Below are positions 44,586 to 55,401 of a DNA stretch of 64,000 nt, one piece after another. The first letter of the stretch is position 1, and every line of letters begins with the position of its first letter. The notes beneath the pieces are model-generated. The model ran no database searches, had not been told where the DNA came from, and saw only the letters and a program-made list of their open reading frames with translations. Source of the DNA: Paraglaciecola sp. MB-3u-78 (GTDB lineage: Bacteria; Pseudomonadota; Gammaproteobacteria; Enterobacterales; Alteromonadaceae); contig NZ_PJCF01000005.1 in assembly GCF_002835935.1 (NCBI RefSeq), positions 186,001-250,000 of the forward strand, in the 5' to 3' direction. The position numbers were made by a program, and so were the translations under genes.

Positions 44586-45200
44586 TTGATACCGCAAGCC
44601 AGTTTAAAAAATTACAAAGCGTATTTAGGCGATCTTATCGGCGGTAGTTTGATGATCCGTGAGAGTCAGATCATAGCTGAGCTTTTATTGAAGAAACCCA
44701 CCCAAGAAGAGTGGTTAGATCATATCGTCAATCAAAACATATTGCAGAAACGTTCCGACGCCTCAGCAAAACGCAATGCATCAACTATTAAAAAACGTTT
44801 GGAAGTCTTAAGTGATGAGTTTATCGAGCAGATCGCTTTTGGTAGTACAGAGCTTTCAACTCAAATGATGTTTGCGGCAACATTAATAAACTCAACCTTG
44901 CTAGCTGACTTTATGCGTAGCGTGTTTATAGATGCCAAACATATGTTTCGTGAAAGTATCGACAGTACCGATTGGCAGTCATTTTGGGCTGAGCGTTCAA
45001 GGTTGTTTCCAGAGCTTTCTCAAATGACGGACTCTTCAACTTATAAAATATCCCAGGTAGGCTTTAAGGTATTGGCTGATGCGGGTTACATCGAAACAAC
45101 ACGCAATAAAAAACTTCAAAATGTTTATTTGTTGCCTGAAGTTAGATCATTTCTAACAACGTTGAACCGTGACGATATCATCGCGGCTATGGAGGTTTAA
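44586..45200 (+). CDS. brxA: BREX protein BrxA (DUF1819)
   Basis: BrxA of 204 aa, a small helical, DNA-binding-like core BREX protein. DUF1819 signature: YKAYLGDLIGGSLMIRESQIIAELLL at the N terminus, SDASAKRNASTIKKRLE in the middle and FKVLADAGYIETTRNKKLQNVYLLPEVRSFL at the end. The start is TTG 44586, one base after the brxR stop. Typical order brxA-brxB-brxC follows. Confidence 0.93.
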   Translation: MIPQASLKNYKAYLGDLIGGSLMIRESQIIAELLLKKPTQEEWLDHIVNQNILQKRSDASAKRNASTIKKRLEVLSDEFIEQIAFGSTELSTQMMFAATLINSTLLADFMRSVFIDAKHMFRESIDSTDWQSFWAERSRLFPELSQMTDSSTYKISQVGFKVLADAGYIETTRNKKLQNVYLLPEVRSFLTTLNRDDIIAAMEV

Positions 45201-45206
45201 TCAAGG

Positions 45207-45806
45207 ATGACTTCAGACACCATGACCAATACCGCTACGAATAAAGAACTAAGAATCCGCCTGGATCAAATCATGCCGAAAATAGAAAGCCCAGACTTTC
45301 TTAAAAACCAAGGGCTTGGCAATGAAATAGGGTTCTATGTATTTGACTATCCAGCAGAGTCAGAGCTAGAAGTAAGGGAACACCTTACCTTTATGACTGA
45401 CAAAATGAAGAAACGTGGCAAAACCTTTGCCGATATAAATTTATTTGAAATAGTCATTGAAATACTCGATTCACGAAAACTGACAGAGCGTGCATTTAAG
45501 GTACAAAAGGAGCGTGGTGACGATGCGCTTTTTAACGCCCTTAAAGGGCCGTTGGAACAAAATAGAGTGGCAGAATTTATTGCGAAAAAAGCCAATTTAG
45601 AGAACAGCGAATTTATTTTAGTACACGGTTTAGGTAGCGCATGGCCTATCATCCGTGGACATGGCTTACTAAATGCGCTGCATGCAAAAGTGGGCAGCGT
45701 GCCTACGGTACTATTTTATCCAGGCGAATATGATGGTTTAACACTCAAGCCATTTGGAGAAATAGACTCAAACAATTATTACCGAGCTTTTAAGCTCGTA
45801 CCATAA
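45207..45806 (+). CDS. brxB: BREX protein BrxB (DUF1788)
   Basis: BrxB of 199 aa. DUF1788 signature: LGNEIGFYVFDYPAESELEVREHL, then EFILVHGLGSAWPIIRGHGLLNAL and PTVLFYPGEYDGLTLKPFGEI near the C terminus, finishing NNYYRAFKLVP. It is required in type 1 BREX, with unclear biochemical role. ATG 45207 follows GGAGG. The frame is intact; brxC starts 85 nt later but is cut by an IS after 44 nt. Confidence 0.93.
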   Translation: MTSDTMTNTATNKELRIRLDQIMPKIESPDFLKNQGLGNEIGFYVFDYPAESELEVREHLTFMTDKMKKRGKTFADINLFEIVIEILDSRKLTERAFKVQKERGDDALFNALKGPLEQNRVAEFIAKKANLENSEFILVHGLGSAWPIIRGHGLLNALHAKVGSVPTVLFYPGEYDGLTLKPFGEIDSNNYYRAFKLVP

Positions 45807-45890
45807 GAAACAATTTTAAATAGCGTTAAAAAATAGAGTGGCAGGACCTATAAGTCTGCACAATACAATGGATCACTAGGGAAGTTAGTT

Positions 45891-45934
45891 ATGCAAAGCA
45901 GTATGCAAAATGAAATGCAAATCAAAGAACTCTT
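45891..45934 (+). pseudogene. brxC: 5' fragment of brxC, cut by IS66
   Basis: ATG 45891 preceded by AGGGAAG. The first 14 codons plus 2 nt (MQSSMQNEMQIKEL) end at the target duplication GAACTCTT of the IS66 element. Joined to 47488 the frame continues FNKDIERKINGVVKADQ, the standard BrxC beginning. The reconstituted gene is exactly 1240 codons. Confidence 0.88.
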
Positions 45935-47479
45935 GTAACTACTCAGCGGGTATAAAGATATTAGGCAGCATGCCATTTAATAATAACGTTAATGCCGTGG
46001 ACCCACTGATCCCTTGTTTTTTGCAGCTCGACAGATAGCTACGTAATCCAAAAAACATTTTGGCTCCGTTAGCACTTCTAAAACATCCCGATATCTTTTG
46101 TTGAACCTTTGCCATCCTCAAATCATTTTCGCCCTGATTATTAGTGAATGGCACTGCCTCATCCGTCATGAATCTAAGTACATCGCTTTCATAGTTTTGT
46201 AATCGCTCAAGTAGGTTACGTGATTGAGTTCTTTTAGGCCGTCCTCGCTTACCTTTCACTGGTATCGGCGCAGGACTTTCTTTTTCTCCTGCCTTTAAAA
46301 TCGCTTGATAGTGACGTCGCAAGGTGTCTTGTCTTTCAACACTGAGTAACCCGCCAGCCTTATCTACCTCTTGATTGAGCTTAACTAAAAACACCCGTAT
46401 TTCCTCAGCCCAAGCTTGATTATCTTGCTCATACGCTCGAGTTAATTCTCGCAGGTGATGCGCATTGCATAATGAATGTAGGCACTCATAACGATAATAA
46501 GGTTTCCAATGGTCATGGCACATCACACCGTTGAACTGGGGTAATATGTCAATCTCATCCATGGCATCATGGCCTCGTTTTTCATGGGCTGATAAATACG
46601 TCCAATCCAGAGACGAAGCGTTATGTAGCCATTGTCTTTTTCCGTTGATATTGATGCCAGTTTCATCGGTATGTAATGTCTTTTCTTTTCTCAAGTTCGC
46701 TTTGATAATATCTAATGCTTGCGTCTCTTCCAGTTTGGTAAAAGCGGTATTGATAAAGTTGAAAAGACTGCCGCTGCTCAAAGGTATATTAAGCTGGTCA
46801 GTGAAATACTCACGAATGCGCTCATAAGGCAGTAATTGATATTGGGACAGGTAAACCGCATGAGCTTTTAACCCAATACCATATTGAATACGGCTATTAA
46901 CGTCTTGGGGAAATGGGGCAACGAAGCGTTGACCTAACTCATTCTCAAGTATTTGTGCGCGATATTCAGTGACGACACGCTTAAACTCAATATCGACCAC
47001 TTGCCGCACCTCTTCACCCATATCAGTATAGTTACCGGGCGGTAAAAGTGTGCTATCAACGATTAATTTATGTGTGATGTCAGGGTTGTCATCAAGTGGT
47101 AGCGTTGTGCCTTTATGCCCCTTTTGTCCACCTGATTTTTTAGTACTGTTGCCTTTTGAATTTTTCTTTCTATTTTGATCGGACGAGGGCGGTATACTGC
47201 TGTTATTACTGTTAAGCCCAAGCCGTTGACAGAGTAACGTGACAATAAGAAGCAATAAATCCATAGCAGTACGCATTGAAGGTGACAATGTATTGTCCGC
47301 TTCAATTTGTGCTTTAATGTTATTGATATTCGACTCAATATCAATGCCGCTTACTTTCATTTAGCCACGTAATTATCGAAATAAAACAGTATGATAACGC
47401 TTAGAAATGATCAAGCAAGTCGATCATTTTTTAATTTTTGATCGTTAAAAATAAACTAGATTATGTGCTGAGTAGTTAC
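45935..47479 (-). mobile_element. IS66-family element (ISBst12 type) in brxC, copy 2
   Basis: 1545 bp. Terminal repeats are GTAACTACTCAG at 45935-45946 and its complement at 47468-47479. The exact 8-bp target duplication is GAACTCTT (45927-45934 and 47480-47487). It carries one tnpC-type gene on the minus strand. It is a relative of the element at 29304 (12-bp ends differing by one base). Inserted in codon 15 of brxC. Confidence 0.95.
45939..47360 (-). CDS. IS66 (ISBst12-type) transposase
   Basis: Transposase of 473 aa, full length. N-terminal QRLGLNSNNSSIPPSSDQNRKKN, DDE core LHTDETGININGKRQWLH, CHDHWKPYYRYECLHSLCNAHHLREL and NNQGENDLRMAKVQQKISGCFRS. The stop lies in the left terminal repeat. 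Clearly related to the 29411 transposase, but differences are spread along the length, so the two elements are separate IS types rather than recent copies of one another. Confidence 0.94.
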   Translation of the reverse strand: MKVSGIDIESNINNIKAQIEADNTLSPSMRTAMDLLLLIVTLLCQRLGLNSNNSSIPPSSDQNRKKNSKGNSTKKSGGQKGHKGTTLPLDDNPDITHKLIVDSTLLPPGNYTDMGEEVRQVVDIEFKRVVTEYRAQILENELGQRFVAPFPQDVNSRIQYGIGLKAHAVYLSQYQLLPYERIREYFTDQLNIPLSSGSLFNFINTAFTKLEETQALDIIKANLRKEKTLHTDETGININGKRQWLHNASSLDWTYLSAHEKRGHDAMDEIDILPQFNGVMCHDHWKPYYRYECLHSLCNAHHLRELTRAYEQDNQAWAEEIRVFLVKLNQEVDKAGGLLSVERQDTLRRHYQAILKAGEKESPAPIPVKGKRGRPKRTQSRNLLERLQNYESDVLRFMTDEAVPFTNNQGENDLRMAKVQQKISGCFRSANGAKMFFGLRSYLSSCKKQGISGSTALTLLLNGMLPNIFIPAE

Positions 47480-50400
47480 GAACTCTTTAATAAAGATATC
47501 GAACGTAAAATTAATGGAGTAGTTAAGGCAGACCAACGAGAAGACGATGTAGTTTTCACCGAGCTTGATGAATACGTGGTCACTAAAGAGCTGTTTACGC
47601 ATTTCGAAAAGTTTTTTGATTGCTACATGCCCTCGGTACGCGATCCAAAAGCAAAAGCAGCCTCTGGCAAGTTAGGTATCTGGGTAAGTGGTTTCTTCGG
47701 CTCAGGTAAATCACATTTCATCAAAATTCTTTCTTATCTTTTGCAAAATATTGAGGCTAAAAATGGCACGGTAGACAGAAAAGCTATCGATTTCTTTAAG
47801 GACAAAATTCAAGACGGTTTTCTCATTGGTGAAATCGACACCGCCATCACCAAAGAAAATACCGTTATTCTGTTCAACATTGATAGCCGTGCCAACACCG
47901 ACGATGGTGACGACGCCATCTTAAAAGTATTCCTCAAGGTATTTAACGAGCAAATGGGCTTTAGTGGCGATCACCCGCATATCGCTCACTTAGAACGAGA
48001 ACTTAAAAGCAAAGGTGTATTAGAACAATTCCATCAGACATTTGAATCACTGGCAGGCATGAGTTGGTTAGAAAACCGTGATTCATACGACTTCTATCGT
48101 GATGACATGACCGAAGCCCTGGCTAAAGTAACAGCGCAATCAACAGACTCAGCGCGGCAGTGGGTTGAGCAACTCGAAAACAACTTTACCCTCGACATTG
48201 CGAATTTTTGTAAATGGGTAAAAGAATATTTAGATGTTAGCCAAGACCGCCGCGTTTTATTCTTTGTTGATGAAGTAGGGCAGTTTATTGGCAAAAACAC
48301 CCAGATGATGTTGAAGTTACAAACAATCACTGAAAACTTAGGGACGATTTGTGAAGGCCGTGCCTGGGTGGTGGTGACTTCTCAAGAAGATATCGATGTG
48401 GTGTTAGGTCACATGTCGGGTTCAAAAAGCCATGATTTCTCTAAAATCCAGGCTCGCTTTGAACGTTTATCTCTTTCAAGCTCAAATACCAGTGAAGTCA
48501 TCGAAAAGCGTTTGCTCGAAAAACAACTACCTGCACGAGAGTTACTCTCAAAACTGTACGATGAAAAAGGCGATATTCTGCGTAATCAATTAGCTTTCGA
48601 CTCAACTACAACAGCAGAGATGGCAAACTATAAAGACGCAACCAGTTTTATCCATAGTTACCCCTTTGTGCCGTATCACTACACCTTGGTTCAAAAGATA
48701 TTTGAAGGGCTGAGTAAATCTGGTGCCGCAGGCATGCACATGGCAAGAGGAGAGCGCTCATTGCTAGACGCCTTCCAATCAGCAGCGCAAATAATCAGTA
48801 ATCAAAAAGTCGGTGTTTTAGTACCCCTACATTATTTTTACCACTCCATTGAAAACTTTCTGGATACCGCCGTTAAGCGCGACATACTAGAAGCGGCTGA
48901 TAAAGAATCAATATCAGATTTTGCAGTCGATTTATTAAAAACCCTGTTCTTGATCCGTTATGTAGACGCGATCAAATCAACATTGGATAACCTCGTTACC
49001 CTATGTGTGAGCAAAGTAGATGAAGACCGCCTAGCGCTGCGTCATAACATCGAAACTGCGATTAATTCATTAGAGCAAAACTTGTTAATTGCCCGCCAGG
49101 GTGATGAATACATCTTCTTAACCAACGAAGAAAAAGAAATTGAAAACGAGATCAGAGAAACTGAAATAGAGCTATCTGATGAAACCAACAAACTAAGCAA
49201 CATCATATTTGATGAGATCCTGCGTAGACAAAACATCTATCGCTACAAAGAAAACAATCAAGATTTTCCGGTAAGTCGTTTCTGTAATGGTATTCCAAGG
49301 GACGGCTCACAAGAGAATGATCTTGTGGTTAAAATCATTTCACCCATCGACCCCAACTACAGTGAATATAACAAGGCTGTTTGCGCGAATCATTCTCAAG
49401 AAAGTAATGGGTCAATCATCATAAAACTTGCGGATACCTCTAAGGTATTTGAAGAGATCCGCTCCTTTATTAAAACCGACAAATTCTTAAAACGTACCAG
49501 TGGTAACAGACCAGAGCAGCAACAGCTATTAAACCAAAAGGGATCTGAAAACCAAAAACGTAATGGCCGCATTAAAGATGCGGTTGAAGCGTTATTAAAA
49601 GAGGCTGAATTTTATGCCTTAGGCTCAGAGCAAAACCCCAGAGGTAGCGCAATTAGCCATATTTTAGATGAAACCTACAAGTACGTTATCGAAAATACCT
49701 TTAGCAAGCTCAAATTAGTGAAACCCTTCCCAGGTGATATTCGCCGAGAAATCCAAAATACCCTTATCGCCGATGACATAGCGCAAATCGGCTTGGATCT
49801 TAATGCCGAAGAAGTGAACCCATTAGCTTCGCTAGAAGTTGAAAAGCATATAACCCTAGCTGATGACACCAGCCGCCCAGTTACTGCTGAAGACATCGTT
49901 AAACGTTTTTCTAAACGTCCTTTCGGTTGGAACGATGATGAAATACTGCTAATCATGTCGCGTTTGGCGTTATCCAATAAAATCAGCTTTCAAATGCGCC
50001 AGCAAGATGTCGTGCTTAGAAGTGCTTACGATAATCTAATACAAGTGCGCAAACGTGCCGAAATGCGGGTCAGGCGTATTAAGCAGCAATCAGAAGCTAA
50101 CCTAAAACGGGCGGCCAAGTTATTCAAGGACTTCTTCGGTAAAAATGCACCAGATAGTGAGAAAGAACTGTTTAATATCGCTCAAGAAAACCTAATCAAC
50201 ATGAAAGCCAAACTTGATGCCTTTGCGAATAAAGCGTCGACGGGCAAATACCCTGGAGGTAAAGACATAGAGCAAGGCATTGTATTGTTAGCAGGCTTAA
50301 CTGAATTACCCTCTAGCTTTCAGTTTATTGAACAGTTTTTAGCAAGTGACAACGACTTGCTTGATTTTGAAGAAGACTATCAAGACTTAGATAACTTCTA

Positions 50401-51163
50401 CGAAACACAATTCTCAACTTGGCAAAAGCTGCATAAAGCCTTAACCATAGACTTTGACCGTAACCGCAACGCCCTGGAAAAGGATGCCAACGCACTACAG
50501 GCTTTGCAGAAGTTAGCAAGCATCTACAACAATGAACGACCGTATCGCGATATCCGAGATATCGAACCCACCATTGAAAAAGTGGCTAAGGTAAATGAAT
50601 CACTGTTATCTGACAAGCGTGCTCATGCTAAATCACGCATCGAACATCGCATTGAGCAAGTAAAACAACAAATTCAGGAAGCAAATGTACCCAGTGAATT
50701 AAGTAATAAAGCGCTGCGGCCATTGCAGTTGGCCTTGCAAGGTATTGATGGTTTAACAGGTATTGCTGAAATCCTGCAAGAGCAAGCAGACTCTATCAAT
50801 CTGGAAGACGATGCCCACGATCTTATCAATAAGTACATTGAAGAGCAGCAAGCATTATTTGAGAAAAAAGCCAAAGAGGACGCTCAAAAAGCAGCTCATG
50901 CAGCCACTCAAACAGCAGCGCAACCTAGCGAACAAGGCAATGCCGCTTACGTACCGACTACAAGCAAACCTCTAAAAGTAGCAGAGCCCGCACCGCAGCC
51001 CCCTCCTAAAAAGATCGTATCAATTGATACCTCAAGTATTATGCGCGAGGTTAACAGCGCAGGTCTTATCGAAACAGAACACGATATAGATAACTACCTG
51101 ACAGCGCTAAAAAACAGGCTGGTCTCATTGGTTAACAGCAACAATAAAGTGCGTATCAAATAA
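47438..51163 (+). pseudogene. brxC: BREX P-loop protein BrxC, main body (N terminus replaced by IS end)
   Basis: BrxC is the large P-loop NTPase of type 1 BREX. True coding restarts at 47488 after the duplication. The Walker A motif GFFGSGKSHF lies near residue 85 of the rebuilt 1239-aa protein, a Walker B-like VLFFVDEVGQF follows, and the C-terminal part holds coiled coils (RRIKQQSEANLKRAAKLFKDFF) and an Ala/Gln/Pro-rich linker. The open frame now runs back to a TTG at 47438 inside the IS66 right end, giving an alternative N terminus of about 14 foreign residues but no clear ribosome-binding site. It may thus be weakly expressed or silent. Everything after codon 15 is intact. Confidence 0.9.
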
Positions 51164-51181
51164 ACAGGGAAGTAGAAGTAT

Positions 51182-53098
51182 ATGAACACTAAAAATTTAA
51201 AAGCCTACGCACCAAAAGCACGTCGTCAATTTATTGAAGCGATAAAACAGCGTGCTGCTCAATTGGGTATTTATGAAGACAGATTTGCAGAAGTACAGGT
51301 CGAAGGGGGGGCAGCCATCATCGAAGGCCGTGCCTTCACCAAAAAACAAGGTGAGCAACGTAAACGCCTTGCACAGAAGATTGAAGAGAAGCCTTTAGCC
51401 ACTCATAAAGAGCGGTATAACCTATTTATTCGTGAAATGGCCTACACCTGGTTTAACCGTTTAGCCGCTATTCGCTACATGGAATTGCATGACTATTTAG
51501 AGCATGGCTTTCGTGTGCTCTCTAATCCCAATAGCCCTGACAGCCTGCCTGAAATACTCGACCATGCCTCGGATGTCGTCGATATCTTAGATCCCAATGG
51601 CGCTTCAAATGGGCAAAAGTATTTGGATAAAAACCATATTATTGAACTTCAATTAGCGGGTAACAAAGAAGAAGAGTTATACCGCGAGTTGTTACTAGGC
51701 CAGTGCCATTATTTATACAACATCATGCCTTTCATGTTTGAGGCGATTGATGATGCTACTGAGTTGCTCTTACCAGACAACCTCACCAAAACTGACTCCA
51801 TCTTAAAAGGTTTAGTCAACGAGATCCCAGAAGAAGACTGGCAGGAAATTGAAGTAATCGGTTGGTTATATCAGTTTTATATCTCCGAACATAAAGATGC
51901 GGTTATCGGCAAGGTGGTTAAGTCTGAAGATATCCCCGCCGCGACTCAGCTTTTTACCCCCAACTGGATAGTCAAATACCTGGTACAGAACTCTGTGGGC
52001 AGACAATGGTTAGCTACCTATCCGGAGTCCGAGCTTAAAGGCAAAATGGAATACTACATTGAGCCTGCCGAGCAAAGTGCAGAGGTCATAGCACAACTTA
52101 AAGCCATTACCCCAAGCAGCATCGATCCAGAGCAAATCAAAGTGCTAGACCCAGCCGCAGGCTCAGGCCATATATTAGTGGAAGTCTACGAGGTTTTGCG
52201 GGAAATCTACCTTGAAAGGGGCTATCGCTTACGGGAAGTACCGGAGCTGATCCTCACCAAAAACATCTACGGCCTAGATATTGACGACCGCGCAGCACAG
52301 CTTGCTGGCTTTGCCCTCATGATGAAAGCCCGTGAAGATGACAGGCGCATTTTTCAGCGGGTGCAAGACGGTGACGTGCATCTTAATGTGTATTCACTGC
52401 AATCAAGCGAAGGTCTGGACATAGACAAGCTCTGGGCTGCTCTGGATTTAGAGGGCATACAACAAACGGGTACTACAGGTGGATTATTTGATGAACCAAC
52501 CGACGTCATTCCCGCACAGGCGGGGATCTATGCAGACTATCTGCAATTATTTAATTACCTCAAAACATCCTTTCTACAGGCCAAAACCCTGGGTTCGTTG
52601 ATCCAGATTGAACAAAAAAAATTAGACCGACTAAAAAACCTACTGAAAATTTTAACCGAGAAAATGCAAGGATCAGACCCAGCGGCTAAACATGCTGCTG
52701 TAGCGTTAATGCCCATTGTGAACCAGGCCATTTTGCTTGCCCAACAATATGATGCCGTGATCGCAAATCCGCCTTATATGGGTGGTAAGGGCATGAATGC
52801 AGATCTTAAGGAATTTGCTAAGAAGCAGTTTCCTAATTCAAAGTCAGATCTATTTGCGATGTTTATGGAAAGAGCATTTGGCTTGCTGCATGACAATGGC
52901 TACAACGCTCAGGTTAATATGCAATCCTGGATGTTTCTTTCAAGCTATGAAGTACTTCGAGAATGGTTACTAGCGACTAAAACCTTTGTCACAATGGCAC
53001 ATTTAGGAGCAAGAGCTTTTGGACAAATATCAGGCGAAGTGGTTCAAACTTCAGCGTGGGGTAAGCGGCTAATCAACCCACGTATCAAACAGTCGTAA
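51182..53098 (+). pseudogene. pglX: PglX (BrxX) DNA methyltransferase, N-terminal fragment
   Basis: PglX is the adenine-specific methyltransferase that marks host DNA in BREX. This fragment covers codons 1-626 (to 53060) plus 12 IS-encoded codons. It holds motif I VLDPAAGSGH (321-330) and the catalytic NPPY (529-532), but not the C-terminal specificity half. ATG 51182 follows AGGGAAGTAG. It is cut by an IS66 element whose 8-bp duplication AGCGTGGG is at 53053-53060. A REP-like palindrome inserted in frame encodes VIPAQAGIY at 442-450. Confidence 0.92.
52508..52527. repeat. REP-like palindrome inside pglX
   Basis: ATTCCCGC-ACAG-GCGGGGAT, a short palindromic element of the widespread ATTCCCGC/GCGGGAAT kind, read in frame as VIPAQAGI. 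It lies between methyltransferase motifs I and IV. Confidence 0.6.
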
Positions 53099-54701
53099 TA
53101 CTGCGCTTATAGTTCCACGGCAATAACGCTTCAAAATCTTCCACCGTTTCCGCATAGGGTATCGCTTTGAATATAGTATTGAGATATGCGTATGGCTCAA
53201 TGCCATGTAACCGAGCGGTTTCAATCAAGCTGTAATGTGCGGCACTGGCGTTTGCGCCAGCAGGTGTGTCGGCGAATAACCATGCACGCCTCCCAACGGC
53301 AAAAGGGCGAATGGCGTTTTCAGCCATAATGTTACTGATGCGAAGCTGCCCATCTGTGCAATACACAGTGAGTTTATCCCACTGATTATGCAAGTAGGTC
53401 ATGGCCTTGCCAGTTAAACTGTCGGTGGCCACGCGCGGTTTGTTTGCCGTGAGCCATGCCTGCAGTGTGTTTAATATCGGCATGCTCTTAGCTTGGCGAA
53501 CGGCCAGTCTTTTCTCATTGCTAGCATGTTTGATGGTGCGCTCAATCCCATAGAGCTTGTTAATCAGGCTCAAGGCCATGTCGGCTTTGCTGGCTTTTAT
53601 TTTTTTCCCTTTAGGTTGTGATTGCTGTGCCTCGATGAATTTGCGGCGAGCGTGATCCATACAGCCTAATTGAATGAGCTGGTTTTTGCGGCACACTTCG
53701 TTGTAACCTGCATAACCGTCGGTTTGCAGGTAGCCATGAGTAAATCCATGTAGCAAGCGCATAGGCACATGGCGAGCACGCGATGGGTCATAGTCAAACA
53801 GCACGCTTTGTTGGTCGGCTTTACCGCCGAGTGTCACCCACATAAATTTATCGCCCGTGGGCGCAAGCCCTGGCTCTTTTAATACCTGAATGCGGGTTTC
53901 ATCCGCCATAATGAGTGAGCCGGCATGCTGAGTCTCCCTTAATAAGTTAATTAAGGGTTGGATTTGTTTGCCTAGCGCAATGACATAGTTGGCGAGTGTT
54001 GTTCTTGATATGCTGCCCCCGTATCGTTCGATAATCCCCTCTAATCGATAAAGCGGCATGCCATCGGCGTATTTAGCAATAATGATGTAGGTCATTAAGT
54101 TGATACTGCCCATGGCTTTGGGTACAGGGTGTTTAATGACCTCAGCCGCTTTCATGGTGGTTGTGCCTTGTTCGTCTTTAAACACCGCCTTTTCCTGCAT
54201 GTACTCTAGTACCTGTACTTTGGCAGGGATAATATCTAGCTCTTCTCTGACTTTCACAAAGAAGGTATTGATTGCGCCTTCTTTTTCAGTATCTGACAAA
54301 TACGCAAACACTTGGGTGCGTGGTAGGTTTTTAGCAAAGGGTTTGCGACCGGTTTTGGCTTTAGGCTCGCTTGTGGTCGGTAACTCAGGCTCAGTTTGTT
54401 CTGGCTCACTGGTCGCTTCGGCTTCGTTGAACAAGTTACCTTGCTCTGGCGGGGTTTGTTCAGAGCTGCTGCCAAAGCGTTTGCTATTAGATAAGCGTAA
54501 ATACTCTTCGAGTAACTCAACGCGCTTTTTAAGTGAATCGATGACATCAGACTTCTTTTCGATGATGTCACTTTGCTCTGCAATCAGTGTTTCTTTTTCC
54601 CCAATCACCCCGTCTTTTTCAGACAGCATAGCTTGCAACCTTGACATGGTATCGGTGTCGCTAAAAGCCTTGTTTTTATGGGTGTTGGGCGGTAATTTCA
54701 T
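53085..54701 (-). CDS. tnpC: IS66 transposase TnpC
   Basis: Transposase of 538 aa. An N-terminal coiled coil and the IS66 N-terminal region (YLRLSNSKRFGSSSEQ) are followed by a zinc-binding-like segment and the DDE core: SLIMADETRIQVLKE near 260, LQTDGYAGYNEV with CMDHARRKF, and RISNIMAENAIRPFAVGRRAWLF carrying the Glu near 480. Full length. Third gene of the tnpA-tnpB-tnpC set, 35 nt after tnpB. A 228-aa open frame on the plus strand is its shadow. Confidence 0.95.
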   Translation of the reverse strand: MKLPPNTHKNKAFSDTDTMSRLQAMLSEKDGVIGEKETLIAEQSDIIEKKSDVIDSLKKRVELLEEYLRLSNSKRFGSSSEQTPPEQGNLFNEAEATSEPEQTEPELPTTSEPKAKTGRKPFAKNLPRTQVFAYLSDTEKEGAINTFFVKVREELDIIPAKVQVLEYMQEKAVFKDEQGTTTMKAAEVIKHPVPKAMGSINLMTYIIIAKYADGMPLYRLEGIIERYGGSISRTTLANYVIALGKQIQPLINLLRETQHAGSLIMADETRIQVLKEPGLAPTGDKFMWVTLGGKADQQSVLFDYDPSRARHVPMRLLHGFTHGYLQTDGYAGYNEVCRKNQLIQLGCMDHARRKFIEAQQSQPKGKKIKASKADMALSLINKLYGIERTIKHASNEKRLAVRQAKSMPILNTLQAWLTANKPRVATDSLTGKAMTYLHNQWDKLTVYCTDGQLRISNIMAENAIRPFAVGRRAWLFADTPAGANASAAHYSLIETARLHGIEPYAYLNTIFKAIPYAETVEDFEALLPWNYKRSITTV

Positions 54702-54736
54702 GCCCGATATTATACTAAACTTGAGGCTAAAAAGCC

Positions 54737-55102
54737 CTAAAAAACACTGTCGAAATGCAACTTTTTATGGCCCTTCATGGCACTAATATCAAGACCATCA
54801 AGTAGCCAGTTTATTTGCTGGCCGTTGAGTGTTATCACCTCCTTTTCACACCTCGGCCAAATGAATCTATCTTCCTCTAGGCTTTTGTAATACAGCACGA
54901 AACCATTGTTTTCCCAGAACAGACATTTGATTTTAGTGCGCCGTTTATTGGTGAACACATACAAGTGACCCGAAAAAGGGTTGTGACCCAACTCACATTC
55001 GACAATGGCGCTAATGCCTCGAAATGACTTACGGAAGTCAATTGCCTGCGGATATAGATAAATATGCGTAAGCGACATGCACGGGCGCATCGCACTTGTC
55101 AT
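54737..55102 (-). CDS. tnpB: IS66 accessory protein TnpB
   Basis: TnpB (Orf2) of 121 aa, required for IS66 transposition by an unknown mechanism. Signature: LYPQAIDFRKSFRGISAIVE near 17-36, FSGHLYVFTNKRRTKIKCLFWENNGFVLYYKSLEEDRF. The start overlaps the tnpA stop by 4 nt (ATGA). The last codons encode a typical end with LLDGLDI. Confidence 0.93.
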   Translation of the reverse strand: MTSAMRPCMSLTHIYLYPQAIDFRKSFRGISAIVECELGHNPFSGHLYVFTNKRRTKIKCLFWENNGFVLYYKSLEEDRFIWPRCEKEVITLNGQQINWLLDGLDISAMKGHKKLHFDSVF

Positions 55103-55401
55103 GACAATGCCGCCGTTAGCTGTTTCACCACATCGATATTATTGGGCGCAATACCCGATAACGACAGGCCATTGGCGAAGTGCAGCGTTAATAATTCTGG
55201 CTTGGGTAAATACTCTGGAATAGGCAATGCAATGAAACCCGTTTTGACCGGTGCTGTTTCTTGCGTTTCTAATCTACGCTTATGGTGACTTAGTCGCTGC
55301 GGGTTTAGTTGATGCTTTTTACAATACTGCGTTTGTGTTAATGCTGAATCCTTCCATTGGCTTACGTGTTGCTGCCAAAAGATGATGGGTTGTTTTGACA
55401 T
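55099..55401 (-). CDS. tnpA: IS66 accessory protein TnpA
   Basis: TnpA (Orf1) of 100 aa with an IS3-like helix-turn-helix: WQQHVSQWKDSALTQTQYCKKHQLNPQRLSHHKRR (about 8-43). The C-terminal part LLTLHFANGLSLSGIAPNNIDVVKQLTAAL is the typical IS66 OrfA ending. First gene of the element, starting 84 nt inside the right end. Confidence 0.9.
   Translation of the reverse strand: MSKQPIIFWQQHVSQWKDSALTQTQYCKKHQLNPQRLSHHKRRLETQETAPVKTGFIALPIPEYLPKPELLTLHFANGLSLSGIAPNNIDVVKQLTAALS

Noticed and set aside
54100-54786. 228-aa open frame on the plus strand opposite IS66 tnpC
   Set aside because: Shadow of the transposase gene; Ser/Leu-rich composition and no family signature.
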